Below, piece after piece: positions 39,940 through 46,405 of a DNA stretch of 46,405 bases. Numbering within the stretch: position 1 is the first letter of the stretch; each line of letters opens with the position of its first letter. Source of the DNA: DASQWP01 sp050697555 (GTDB taxonomy: Bacteria; Actinomycetota; Thermoleophilia; Gaiellales; Gaiellaceae); NCBI GenBank assembly GCA_050697555.1, contig JBOHAD010000010.1:1-46405 (forward strand). Reading direction: 5' to 3'. The position numbers were made by a program, and so were the translations under genes. The notes beneath the pieces were generated by a model, which was given only the letters and a program-made list of their open reading frames with translations, did not search any database and had not been told where the DNA came from.

Positions 39940-40653
39940 TTAGAGGGCGCTCACGAGGCCGAGCGCCGCCGTCTCGGCGAGGAAGCCGCAGGCGCCGACG
40001 GCGTCGCCGACGAGTTCTCCAAAGCGTGCTTCCCAGAAGCGGTGTGCTCCCTCCGCGACCACGAGCGCAAGCAGCACGGCGGCAACGCCCTCCACGCGAC
40101 CGAAGAGAGCGCATAGGACGGCGGCCTCGGCGGCGACGATGATGCCGAGCCGGACGCTCGCGGCAGCGGCAAGCCCTCCCGCGAGCGAGGACGGTGGGGA
40201 GCTACCGCGCGCGAGCATCCACACGAACGCCGTCCGGCCGCAGGCGGGGACGACGGCGAGAAGCCACCAGCTGTGGTTCGAGACGAGGACGGTGATCCAG
40301 CCGAAGCGGACGAGCAGCGCCGCGACCAGGACTGCGGCGCCGACTGCGCCGATCGCGGGCTGGCGCATGATCGTGATCGCCTCCGCAGCCGGCTTCCGGC
40401 TGGCGACGCCGTCGACGACATCGGCGAACGCGTCGGCGTGGAGCGCGCCGGTGACGAGGAGGTCGAGGGCGACAACCATCCCGGCTGCGGCGAGAGGCCC
40501 CCAAGCTGCCTCGGCCGCCCAGGCGGTTCCCGCCCAGGCCAGCCCGATTAGGGCGCCGACGAGAGGGAAGGCAAGCAGGGCTGCGCGCCCCGGGGCGGCG
40601 CTCCGGCCCCGGGTGAGGGGGACGACGGTCAGGAAGGCGAGCGCTGCCCTCAC
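39940..40653 (-). CDS. cobS: Adenosylcobinamide-GDP ribazoletransferase
   Basis: A 237-residue integral membrane enzyme joining GDP-cobinamide and alpha-ribazole in the last step of cobalamin assembly. GALHADAFADVVDGVAS is the conserved acidic active-site motif (L-H-x-D-G-x-A-D-x-x-D-G type) and IMRQPAIGAVGA matches the M-R-D-x-x-x-G-x-x-G segment. There are about six hydrophobic helices. It overlaps the cobT stop by four bases. Confidence 0.92.
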   Translation of the reverse strand: MRAALAFLTVVPLTRGRSAAPGRAALLAFPLVGALIGLAWAGTAWAAEAAWGPLAAAGMVVALDLLVTGALHADAFADVVDGVASRKPAAEAITIMRQPAIGAVGAAVLVAALLVRFGWITVLVSNHSWWLLAVVPACGRTAFVWMLARGSSPPSSLAGGLAAAASVRLGIIVAAEAAVLCALFGRVEGVAAVLLALVVAEGAHRFWEARFGELVGDAVGACGFLAETAALGLVSAL

Positions 40654-41738
40654 GCGCTGGCTGCGAGCGTGTCTGCCGGCTCGCCGACGGCGAGGTCGGC
40701 GAGGGTGGCCATGTCGCGCAGCACGGCGGCGGCCGCCCGGACGAGCGGGAGCGCAAGGAGAGCTCCTGTCCCCTCGCCGAGCCGCAGATCGAGGTCGAGC
40801 ACCGGCTCGAGTTCGAGCTCGGCGAGCGCGGCCGAGGCGCCCGGCTCGACCGAACGGTGGCCTGCGATCAGGTAGCCGCGTACGTCGGGCGCGAAGGCGG
40901 CTGCGGCGAGCGCGCCGGCGTCGGCGGCGACGCCGTCGAGGATGACCGGAAGGCGGCGAGCGGCGGCGCCGAGGAAGAGGCCGCAGAGCGCGGCGTGCTC
41001 GAGGCCGCCGACCGAGGCGAGGGCGCCGAGCGGGTCGCGTGCGTCCGGCCGGTGGAGGTGGAGGGCGGCCTCGACGACGGAGATCTTGTGCTCGTAGGTG
41101 GCGTCGTCGATGCCGGTACCGCGACCCGTGACCTCGCTCGCCGGGAGCCCGGTGAAGGCGCCGATCAGGCAGGCGGAGGGGGTCGTGTTACCGATCCCCA
41201 TGTCGCCGCCGATGACGAGGTCGACTCCGGCGCGGCAGAGCTCGTCGACGACGCCGGCGCCGGCGAGGATCGCTCGCGCTGCCTCCTCGCGCGTGAGCGC
41301 AGGCTCGAGCGAGAGGTCTCGTGTCCCCGGTCGCACCTTGGCGCTGCGCAGCCGCGGATGGGGCGGGAGATCGCTGGCGACGCCGACGTCGAGCACGCTC
41401 ACCCGTGCGCCGATCGTGTCCGCGAGGACGTTAATCGCGGCCTTGCCGGCGCAGAACGTCCGCACCATCGCCGCGGTCACCTCCTGCGGCCAGGGGGAGA
41501 CGCCCTGGGCGAGCACGCCGTGGTCGCCGGCGCAGACGACCACCGCCGCCTGTTCCGGTACCAGGGGTGGACAGGCCCGCGCGATCGCCGCCAGCCGGAC
41601 GCCGAGGTCCTCGAGCCGCCCGAGGCTGCCGCGCGGCTTGACGAGCGAGTCGTGCCGCTCTCTCGCCTCCGCGGCGCTGCCTTCGTCGATCGCGGCGATC
41701 GCGGCGGCGAGCTCGTCTACGCGTTGCTCGAGCTCCAT
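40650..41738 (-). CDS. cobT: Nicotinate-nucleotide:dimethylbenzimidazole phosphoribosyltransferase
   Basis: A 362-residue CobT, which makes alpha-ribazole phosphate for the lower ligand. LVKPRGSLGRLEDLGVRLAA is the N-terminal family signature, followed by VVVCAGDHGVLAQGVSPWPQ and DLVIGGDMGIGNTTPSA. The catalytic Glu is in the C-terminal LRLGEGTGALLALPL. The ATG at 41738 lies 22 bases inside the cbiZ 3' end, so the genes overlap. Confidence 0.94.
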   Translation of the reverse strand: MELEQRVDELAAAIAAIDEGSAAEARERHDSLVKPRGSLGRLEDLGVRLAAIARACPPLVPEQAAVVVCAGDHGVLAQGVSPWPQEVTAAMVRTFCAGKAAINVLADTIGARVSVLDVGVASDLPPHPRLRSAKVRPGTRDLSLEPALTREEAARAILAGAGVVDELCRAGVDLVIGGDMGIGNTTPSACLIGAFTGLPASEVTGRGTGIDDATYEHKISVVEAALHLHRPDARDPLGALASVGGLEHAALCGLFLGAAARRLPVILDGVAADAGALAAAAFAPDVRGYLIAGHRSVEPGASAALAELELEPVLDLDLRLGEGTGALLALPLVRAAAAVLRDMATLADLAVGEPADTLAASA

Positions 41739-42376
41739 GCTGTTCTCCTCTCTCGTTGGTGGGCGAGGTCGATGAGCGCTCCTTCGAGGACGGCGCGGTG
41801 GACGGCGCGGGCGATCTCGCCGCCGATCCGCGTGGCCGGCCCGGCGAAGGGGAGGCCTTCGCCGGGAGGGCAGGCGAGGCAGATGGCGTCGGTGGCGGTG
41901 CCGGTGGCAAAGGCCGGGGCGTTGGCGGCGCGGACACCGGCCGCGGCGAGCGCCTGCGCCTTCGCCTCGACGGCGGTCTGGAGGGCTCCGACCAGCGCCG
42001 CGTCCGCGAGCGGCTCCCCGACGACGACGAGGAGGTTGATCGTCCCCACGGGCGGCAGCGCGCGGGGCCGCTGCCCGGCGGCCGCGAGCGCGTGGCGGAT
42101 GCCGACGGTCGCGATCGCCTCCGTGCCACCAGCGCTGGCGTGCGTGTGGCGGCGCACGTCGACGGCGGTGAGCATGCCGACGACTGGGGCCTCGAGCCCG
42201 GCCGCCTCGGCGTGCAGGTGCTGGGCCGGGTCGGTGCGGGCGTAGTCCGGCGGCACCTGCAGGTTGAGCCAGGTGCGCAGGCTGGAAAGGCCACCGCCGA
42301 GGACGGCGGAGGAGAGCGCCCGATAGGGGCTGTCGAGCTCGACGGCCAGGGCGGGACCGAGTAGCCGCGGCCTCAC
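41717..42376 (-). CDS. cbiZ: Adenosylcobinamide amidohydrolase
   Basis: A 219-residue CbiZ: SSAVLGGGLSSLRTWLNLQV, then PVVGMLTAVDVRRHTHASAG and TINLLVVVGEPLADAALVGA. CbiZ removes the aminopropanol side chain from adenosylcobinamide so that it can be rebuilt into adenosylcobyric acid during corrinoid salvage. Having it inside a biosynthetic operon implies both pathways operate. The GTG at 42376 overlaps the upstream gene stop by four bases. Confidence 0.88.
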   Translation of the reverse strand: MRPRLLGPALAVELDSPYRALSSAVLGGGLSSLRTWLNLQVPPDYARTDPAQHLHAEAAGLEAPVVGMLTAVDVRRHTHASAGGTEAIATVGIRHALAAAGQRPRALPPVGTINLLVVVGEPLADAALVGALQTAVEAKAQALAAAGVRAANAPAFATGTATDAICLACPPGEGLPFAGPATRIGGEIARAVHRAVLEGALIDLAHQRERRTAWSSSNA

Positions 42377-43947
42377 GCCGCGATCGCCTCCGCGAGCGCG
42401 AGGGCGAGCCGCTCGTTGCCAACAGCGTCTCGGACGGCGACGCGCAGATGATTCGCGGTGAGGCCGGGGAAGGAGGCGGCGGGACGCACGGCGATCCTGA
42501 GGCGTTCGAGCTCTGCGAGCGCGCGCGGGCCCTCGGGCACATGGAGCAGTAGGAAGTTCGCCGCCGAGGGCCAGACGCGGACGCCCGAGATCCGGCGCAG
42601 CCTCTTGTAGAGCGCCGCGCGGGCGGTTGCCGTCTCGAGGGCGACCCGCGCTGGTGTCTCGCGGTCGGAGGCGCACGCCTCGAGGGCGGCGCAGGCCAGG
42701 CTGTTCACGCTCCACGGCTGACGGCCCGCCTCGAGCCGCGCCACGAGCGGTGCCGGCCCGAGCAGGTAGCCGGCCCGGACGCCCGCGAGCGACCAGAGCT
42801 TGGTGAGGCTTCGGACGACGACGAGGCCGGGCAGGTCGCGCCGCGCGGCTACGCTCTCGCGCTCCTCTGGGACGAAGTCGATGAACGACTCGTCGACGAC
42901 GAGCATGCGGCCGGGTCGGACAAGCTGCGCGATCGTCTCGGCGGCGTCGAGGGTGCCCGTCGGGTTGTTCGGGTTTCCGAGCACGACGAGCTCGGCCTGC
43001 TCCGGCACGGCCTCCGGCTCGAGCCGCCAAGCGTCCGGGCGGCGCAGGACGTGGACGACGGGACAGCCGACCGCGCGCAGCGCCGCCTCGGGCTCGGTGA
43101 ACGAGGGGTGGACGCAGGCGGCGAGCCGCGGCTTGAGCGCCTGCGCGATCAGCCAGAAGGCCTCGCAGGCCCCATTCGTCGGCAGCACCTCCTCAGGCGG
43201 CCTGCGGTGCCGCTCGGCGAGGGCGAGCCGGGCCGGCTGCTCGTCCGGATAGGTGTCCTGCTCGAGCGCGGCGGCGAGGGCCGCGGTCAGGTGCGGAGGC
43301 CGGCGTGCGGGGTGGATGTTGACGGCGAAGTCGAGCGCGCCGGGAGGGACGAGGCGGTCGCCGTGGACGCGCAGGGGCGCGTGGTCGGCGAGCGGCGCCT
43401 TGAGCTCGAGGGGGCGGCCCGCGACGACGAGGAGTACCTGCTCTGCCGCGTCCGCGAGCAGTTCTGCGGCTCGTCCCGCGAGGTCGAGGTAGCGGCGGGT
43501 GCCGGCGCCGCGCGGGACGGTGCCGAGGCCCGACTCCTCGGCGACGACGATCGTCGGCGCTTGCCGCGCGGCGGCTGCGAAGGCGAGCGTGCGAACCCGC
43601 TCGAGCACGGACGCCGCCGCCTCCTCGCCGGCATTCCCGAGCGGCTCGACCGCCGCGTCGGTGAGCAGGCCAGCCTCGTCCATCAGCCGGGCGAGCCAGG
43701 GGCCGAGGCTCTCGATCAGAACGGTCGCCTCGCCGCTCTCGCCGAGCGCGGTGAGCGGGTCGCCCTCGACCGTTTCCCACGGGGCGGGGCGGCGAGCGCG
43801 GTGGCGCCGGATGCGCTCGCGCATCTCGAGGTCGTCGGCGTGGGCGGTCGCGAGGTAGCGGACGGGGCGTCCGGATGCCGTTGCGAGCGCCTCGGCGAGC
43901 CGGCTCTTGCCGGACGCGATCCCGCCGAGGACAAGCATCAGCCTCAT
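42373..43947 (-). CDS. Fusion of CobU kinase/guanylyltransferase and CobC/CobD aminotransferase-fold decarboxylase
   Basis: A 524-residue fusion. Residues 1-175 are CobU-like: MLVLGGIASGKSRLAEALAT with P-loop GGIASGKS, RYLATAHADDLEMRERIRRH containing the GMP-attachment His, and VVAEESGLGTVPRGAGTRRY. Residues 200-524 are a PLP enzyme like CobC/CobD (L-threonine-phosphate decarboxylase): LDFAVNIHPARRPPH, LGNPNNPTGT, VVDESFIDF and VRSLTKLWSLAGVRAGYL with the PLP-Lys. One chain would supply both aminopropanol phosphate and GDP-cobinamide. It overlaps cbiX by one base. Confidence 0.9.
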   Translation of the reverse strand: MRLMLVLGGIASGKSRLAEALATASGRPVRYLATAHADDLEMRERIRRHRARRPAPWETVEGDPLTALGESGEATVLIESLGPWLARLMDEAGLLTDAAVEPLGNAGEEAAASVLERVRTLAFAAAARQAPTIVVAEESGLGTVPRGAGTRRYLDLAGRAAELLADAAEQVLLVVAGRPLELKAPLADHAPLRVHGDRLVPPGALDFAVNIHPARRPPHLTAALAAALEQDTYPDEQPARLALAERHRRPPEEVLPTNGACEAFWLIAQALKPRLAACVHPSFTEPEAALRAVGCPVVHVLRRPDAWRLEPEAVPEQAELVVLGNPNNPTGTLDAAETIAQLVRPGRMLVVDESFIDFVPEERESVAARRDLPGLVVVRSLTKLWSLAGVRAGYLLGPAPLVARLEAGRQPWSVNSLACAALEACASDRETPARVALETATARAALYKRLRRISGVRVWPSAANFLLLHVPEGPRALAELERLRIAVRPAASFPGLTANHLRVAVRDAVGNERLALALAEAIAA

Positions 43948-44837
43948 CAGTGCCGGTGCGTGTGGTGGTGGTCGTGGTGGTGGCGGTTGTCGGCCGGGTG
44001 GTAGTGAGGCGTCGCCGGGGTGCCAACCTTGTGCTCGAACCCGGGCAGGGCGACCCGGTGCACGCAGACGTCGCAGTTCATGCGTAGGTCGCCGTCGATC
44101 GCTTCCCGGTAGCGCATGAGCACGAGCTCGGCGATCCGCTCCTCCGCGCGCAGGTAGCCGGCGACACGGACGTCGAGCCCAAGGTGGGCGTCGGCGAACT
44201 CGATCGCCTGCGCGCGGATCCGCCGCTCGAGGACGCCGGTGAAGAGGAAGTAGGGGACGACGACGATCCGTCCTGCGCCAAGGCGGCGGCAGCGCTCGAG
44301 CGCCTCCGGCACCGACGGGGCGGCGAGGCTGACGAAGGCGTGCTCGACCGCCGGGTACGCCCGGCCCTCGTAGAGGAGCCTGGCGATCTTGGCGACGTCC
44401 GAGTTGGCGTCGGGGTCGGTCGAGCCGCGCCCGACGAGGACCACCGTCGTCTCGGCGTCCGACCCCGGGTCGATCGTTGCGCGGACGCGCTCGTCGACGA
44501 TCTCGACGAGCTCGGGCCGGATGCCGAGCGGCCGCGCGTAGCGGATGCGCAGCCCGCTGTGGACGAGACGCTCGCGCGCGAGCGAGGCGGGGATGTCGTT
44601 CTTGGCGTGCCCGGCGGCGACGAGCATCAGCGGGACGCAGACGAGGTCGCGCTCGCCGGCCTCGACGAGCCGTGTCACCGCTTGCGAGAGCGGCGGTAGC
44701 GAGAGCTCGATGAAGCCGCCCGCCACCGGCACGTCGGGTGCGCGCCGCTGGACGATCTCGCACAGCTCGTGGAACTCGCACGTCCCGTCTTCGTCTCGGC
44801 TTCCGTGGCCTGCGATCAGCAGGGCGGGTTCCCTCAT
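43947..44837 (-). CDS. cbiX: Sirohydrochlorin cobaltochelatase
   Basis: A 296-residue CbiX: LIAGHGSRDEDGTCEFHEL with the N-terminal His ligand, VCVPLMLVAAGHAKNDIPAS with the second His, and the second repeat VVLVGRGSTDPDANSDVAKI followed by VVVPYFLFTGVL. The long two-repeat form matches CbiXL. The C-terminus is a His-rich tail (HYHPADNRHHHDHHHTHRH), likely cobalt-binding. CNCDVC-type iron-sulfur ligands are reduced to CDVC. It inserts cobalt early in the anaerobic route. Confidence 0.92.
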   Translation of the reverse strand: MREPALLIAGHGSRDEDGTCEFHELCEIVQRRAPDVPVAGGFIELSLPPLSQAVTRLVEAGERDLVCVPLMLVAAGHAKNDIPASLARERLVHSGLRIRYARPLGIRPELVEIVDERVRATIDPGSDAETTVVLVGRGSTDPDANSDVAKIARLLYEGRAYPAVEHAFVSLAAPSVPEALERCRRLGAGRIVVVPYFLFTGVLERRIRAQAIEFADAHLGLDVRVAGYLRAEERIAELVLMRYREAIDGDLRMNCDVCVHRVALPGFEHKVGTPATPHYHPADNRHHHDHHHTHRH

Positions 44838-45424
44838 GCCTCCTCCTTCGCGTGTCTGAGCAGGGCGTTGGCGGCGGCCACGGCAACGGCGGAACCGCCC
44901 TTGCGACTGCGGTTGGTCAGGGCGGGAAGGCCGCTGCCGAGGAGCGCCTCCTTCGACTCGACCGCGCCGACGAATCCGACCGGAAGCCCCACGACGAGCG
45001 CCGGCCGGGCGTCGGCTTCGACCAGCGCGAACAGCGCCGTGGGCGCGCAGCCGACGACCCAGACGGCGCCCGGGCCCGCGTGCTCGAGCGCGACGTGTAC
45101 GCCGGCCGCCGAGCGTGTCAGCCCGCGCTGCGCCGCGAGCGCGGCGGTGCGCGGGTCGCGGAGCGCGCACAACGACGGGGTGCCGGTGATGCCGGCAGCG
45201 ACCATCTCGACGTCCGCAACGAGCGGCGCCCCCGCGCGCAGCGCGCGGACGCCCACGGCGAGGGCGGCCTCGTCGAGCACGAGCTCGTGGACGTAGTCGA
45301 GGTCGGCCGAGGCGTGAATGATCCGCTCGGTCACCGCGCGCGAGAGCGGCGGAAGGTGGCTGAGGTCGACGAGCTCGCGCAGCCGCCGGTACGACTCGAC
45401 CTCGATCGGGTGCACGCGCGTCAT
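44834..45424 (-). CDS. cbiC: Cobalt-precorrin-8 methylmutase
   Basis: A 196-residue CbiC/CobH: VHPIEVESYRRLRELVDLSH, then VTERIIHASADLDYVHEL with the catalytic His and VVGLPVGFVGAVESKEALL, ending in NRSRKGGSAVAVAAANALL. It rearranges the C11 methyl to C12. Overlaps both neighbours by four bases. Confidence 0.94.
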   Translation of the reverse strand: MTRVHPIEVESYRRLRELVDLSHLPPLSRAVTERIIHASADLDYVHELVLDEAALAVGVRALRAGAPLVADVEMVAAGITGTPSLCALRDPRTAALAAQRGLTRSAAGVHVALEHAGPGAVWVVGCAPTALFALVEADARPALVVGLPVGFVGAVESKEALLGSGLPALTNRSRKGGSAVAVAAANALLRHAKEEA

Positions 45425-45615
45425 GCCGCCTCGACACAGGCCTCGACCGGGCACACCTCGGCGCACTCCCCGCAACCGGTGCACGACTCGACGAGCACGC
45501 GGAGCGGCTCCTCGTACTCCTCGGGGGCGACGACGATCGCGCACTCCGGGCAGGTGATCACGCAGGCGCCGCAGCCTGCGCAGTCGCGTGTGATGAAGAA
45601 CGGCCGTGGTGTCAC
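45421..45615 (-). CDS. Small 2[4Fe-4S] ferredoxin
   Basis: A 64-residue ferredoxin (GTG start): CAGCGACVITCPECA and CTGCGECAEVCPVEACVEA give two CxxCxxCxxxC clusters. Probably the electron donor for a reductive step of anaerobic corrin-ring synthesis, given its position between cbiC and the CbiG/CbiH gene. Confidence 0.88.
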   Translation of the reverse strand: MTPRPFFITRDCAGCGACVITCPECAIVVAPEEYEEPLRVLVESCTGCGECAEVCPVEACVEAA

Positions 45616-46405
45616 GCGTACCCTCGCGGCGTGACCATCCGTCCCGCCACGACCCGTGTCTGCGAGCTGCCGACGACGACGGTCGTGGTCATCCCGACGA
45701 CCGTCGGGTCGAGCGCCTCGAGCGTCGTCAGCTCGACGCGCTGCGCCGGCCGGAAGGCGTCCGCGACCACGCCGACCGGCGTCTGCGGCGGCCGGTGAGC
45801 AAGGAGGATCTCGCGCGCTTCGGCCAGCTGCCACTCGCGCTCGCGGCTGCGCGGGTTGTAGAAGGAGATGACCAGATCGGCTTCGGCCGCGAGCTCGACG
45901 CGCCGACGGATCAGCGGCCAGGGCGTGAGCAGGTCGGAGAGCGAGATCGCGCAGTGGTCGTGGCCGAGCGGCGCGCCGAGCAGCGCCGCGGCGGCCTGCG
46001 CCGCCGTCACCCCGGGGACGACCACGACGTCGACGTCGTCGCCGGCGGCCTCGAGCGCCGGGGAGGCCATCGCGTAGACGCCGGCGTCGCCGCCCGAGAC
46101 GAGGGCGACGCTGCCTCCGGCGCGTGCCTCCGCGAGCGCGCGGTCGGCGCGCTCGAGTTCGCTGCCGATGGGCGAGGCGTCGGTCCGGGTTCCCGGCCGA
46201 AGGAGCGGCCGCGCTTGCTCGACGTAGCGATCGAGGCCGACGACGAGTTCGGCGCGCGCGAGCGCCTGCCGCGCGAGCTCGGGGACGAGCGCGAGGTCGC
46301 CCGGGCCGAGCCCGACCAGCGCGAGCCTGCCTCGCGGCGCTCGCCGGGCGATCGCGACCGTGACGCGAGGACTCTTCCGTTTCGGCGCCACGAGCTCCGC
46401 ACGCC
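45612..46405 (-). CDS. cbiH: Precorrin-3B C17-methyltransferase (CbiH/CobJ), probably fused to CbiG; 5' end outside window
   Basis: The frame is open to the window edge. From about residue 20, GRLALVGLGPGDLALVPELA is the start of a CobJ/CbiH SAM methyltransferase, with LVSGGDAGVYAMASPAL, VVVVPGVTAAQAAAALLGAP and ISFYNPRSREREWQLAEA. The preceding LVAPKRKSPRVTVAIARRAP resembles the C-terminal end of CbiG, so this is likely the 3' part of a CbiGH fusion. A GTG at 46391 could be a start if not. It overlaps the ferredoxin start by four bases. Confidence 0.85.
   Translation of the reverse strand, partial: RAELVAPKRKSPRVTVAIARRAPRGRLALVGLGPGDLALVPELARQALARAELVVGLDRYVEQARPLLRPGTRTDASPIGSELERADRALAEARAGGSVALVSGGDAGVYAMASPALEAAGDDVDVVVVPGVTAAQAAAALLGAPLGHDHCAISLSDLLTPWPLIRRRVELAAEADLVISFYNPRSREREWQLAEAREILLAHRPPQTPVGVVADAFRPAQRVELTTLEALDPTVVGMTTTVVVGSSQTRVVAGRMVTPRGYA

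Noticed and set aside
40857..42245. 462-residue plus-strand ORF across cobT and cbiZ
   Set aside because: Antisense shadow; no domain resemblance.
43051..44004. 317-residue plus-strand ORF opposite the CobU-CobC fusion
   Set aside because: Arg/Gly/Glu-rich mirror frame without motifs.

Overview
The window is very GC-rich, with G/C-ending codons, many GTG starts and a large share of genes joined by 4-base ATGA/GTGA overlaps. Together with a second EF-G-like factor (EF-G2), a WhiG/FliA-type sigma factor, DUF4235/DUF1469/DUF3618-type membrane proteins and no AT-rich promoters, this points to an actinobacterium, perhaps of the Thermoleophilia. That assignment is inference from gene content; no 16S gene is present.

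Layout. (1) 1-17.3 kb is mostly chromosomal backbone: tRNA-Gly, RNase HI with a NIF3/YqfO-like protein, aldehyde dehydrogenase, MaoC-like hydratase, MFS transporter, EF-G2, acetyltransferase, WhiG-like sigma factor, tRNA-Trp, a DUF5615/DUF433 toxin-antitoxin pair, an EamA transporter, a class III cyclase, a structured leader RNA ahead of a small peptide and a GGDEF/HD-GYP c-di-GMP enzyme, BON and DUF4235/DUF1469/DUF3618 envelope-stress-like proteins, and tRNA-Thr. (2) 17.3-23.55 kb is a nuclease island placed directly after tRNA-Thr: a PD-(D/E)XK-like nuclease, a PUA/EVE-like candidate reader, a Mug-type DNA glycosylase and an Mrr-like endonuclease in one tightly coupled operon, then a DUF429 protein and a TOPRIM protein. 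It ends abruptly inside a 5'-truncated MocR-family regulator. (3) 23.6-31.5 kb is mixed accessory metabolism: a BBE-type flavin oxidase, an IS21 transposase relic, VOC, ABM, DUF1579-like, LD-carboxypeptidase and CGNR proteins, and the AzlCD amino-acid exporter.

(4) 31.5-39.1 kb looks like a decaying mobile element. It holds two paralogous DNA methyltransferases (the second with two compensating frameshifts), a broken excisionase-like gene, a HARE-HTH protein, divergent genes around a perfect operator palindrome, a possible tRNA-guanine-transglycosylase-like protein, and an HD-phosphohydrolase/Panacea (YwgA-like) pair preceded by a perfect LexA-type SOS box. (5) 39.1-46.4 kb is a leftward cobalamin cluster: a Ni/Co transporter, then in transcription order CbiG/CbiH (runs off the window), ferredoxin, CbiC, CbiX, a CobU-CobC/CobD fusion, CbiZ, CobT and CobS.

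The strongest candidates for undescribed biology are the nuclease/reader/glycosylase/Mrr operon at 17.4-20.9 kb (proposed restriction of modified-base DNA) and the SOS-box-controlled HD/Panacea module at 37.1-39.1 kb. All functional statements come from reading the sequence; no database search was possible.
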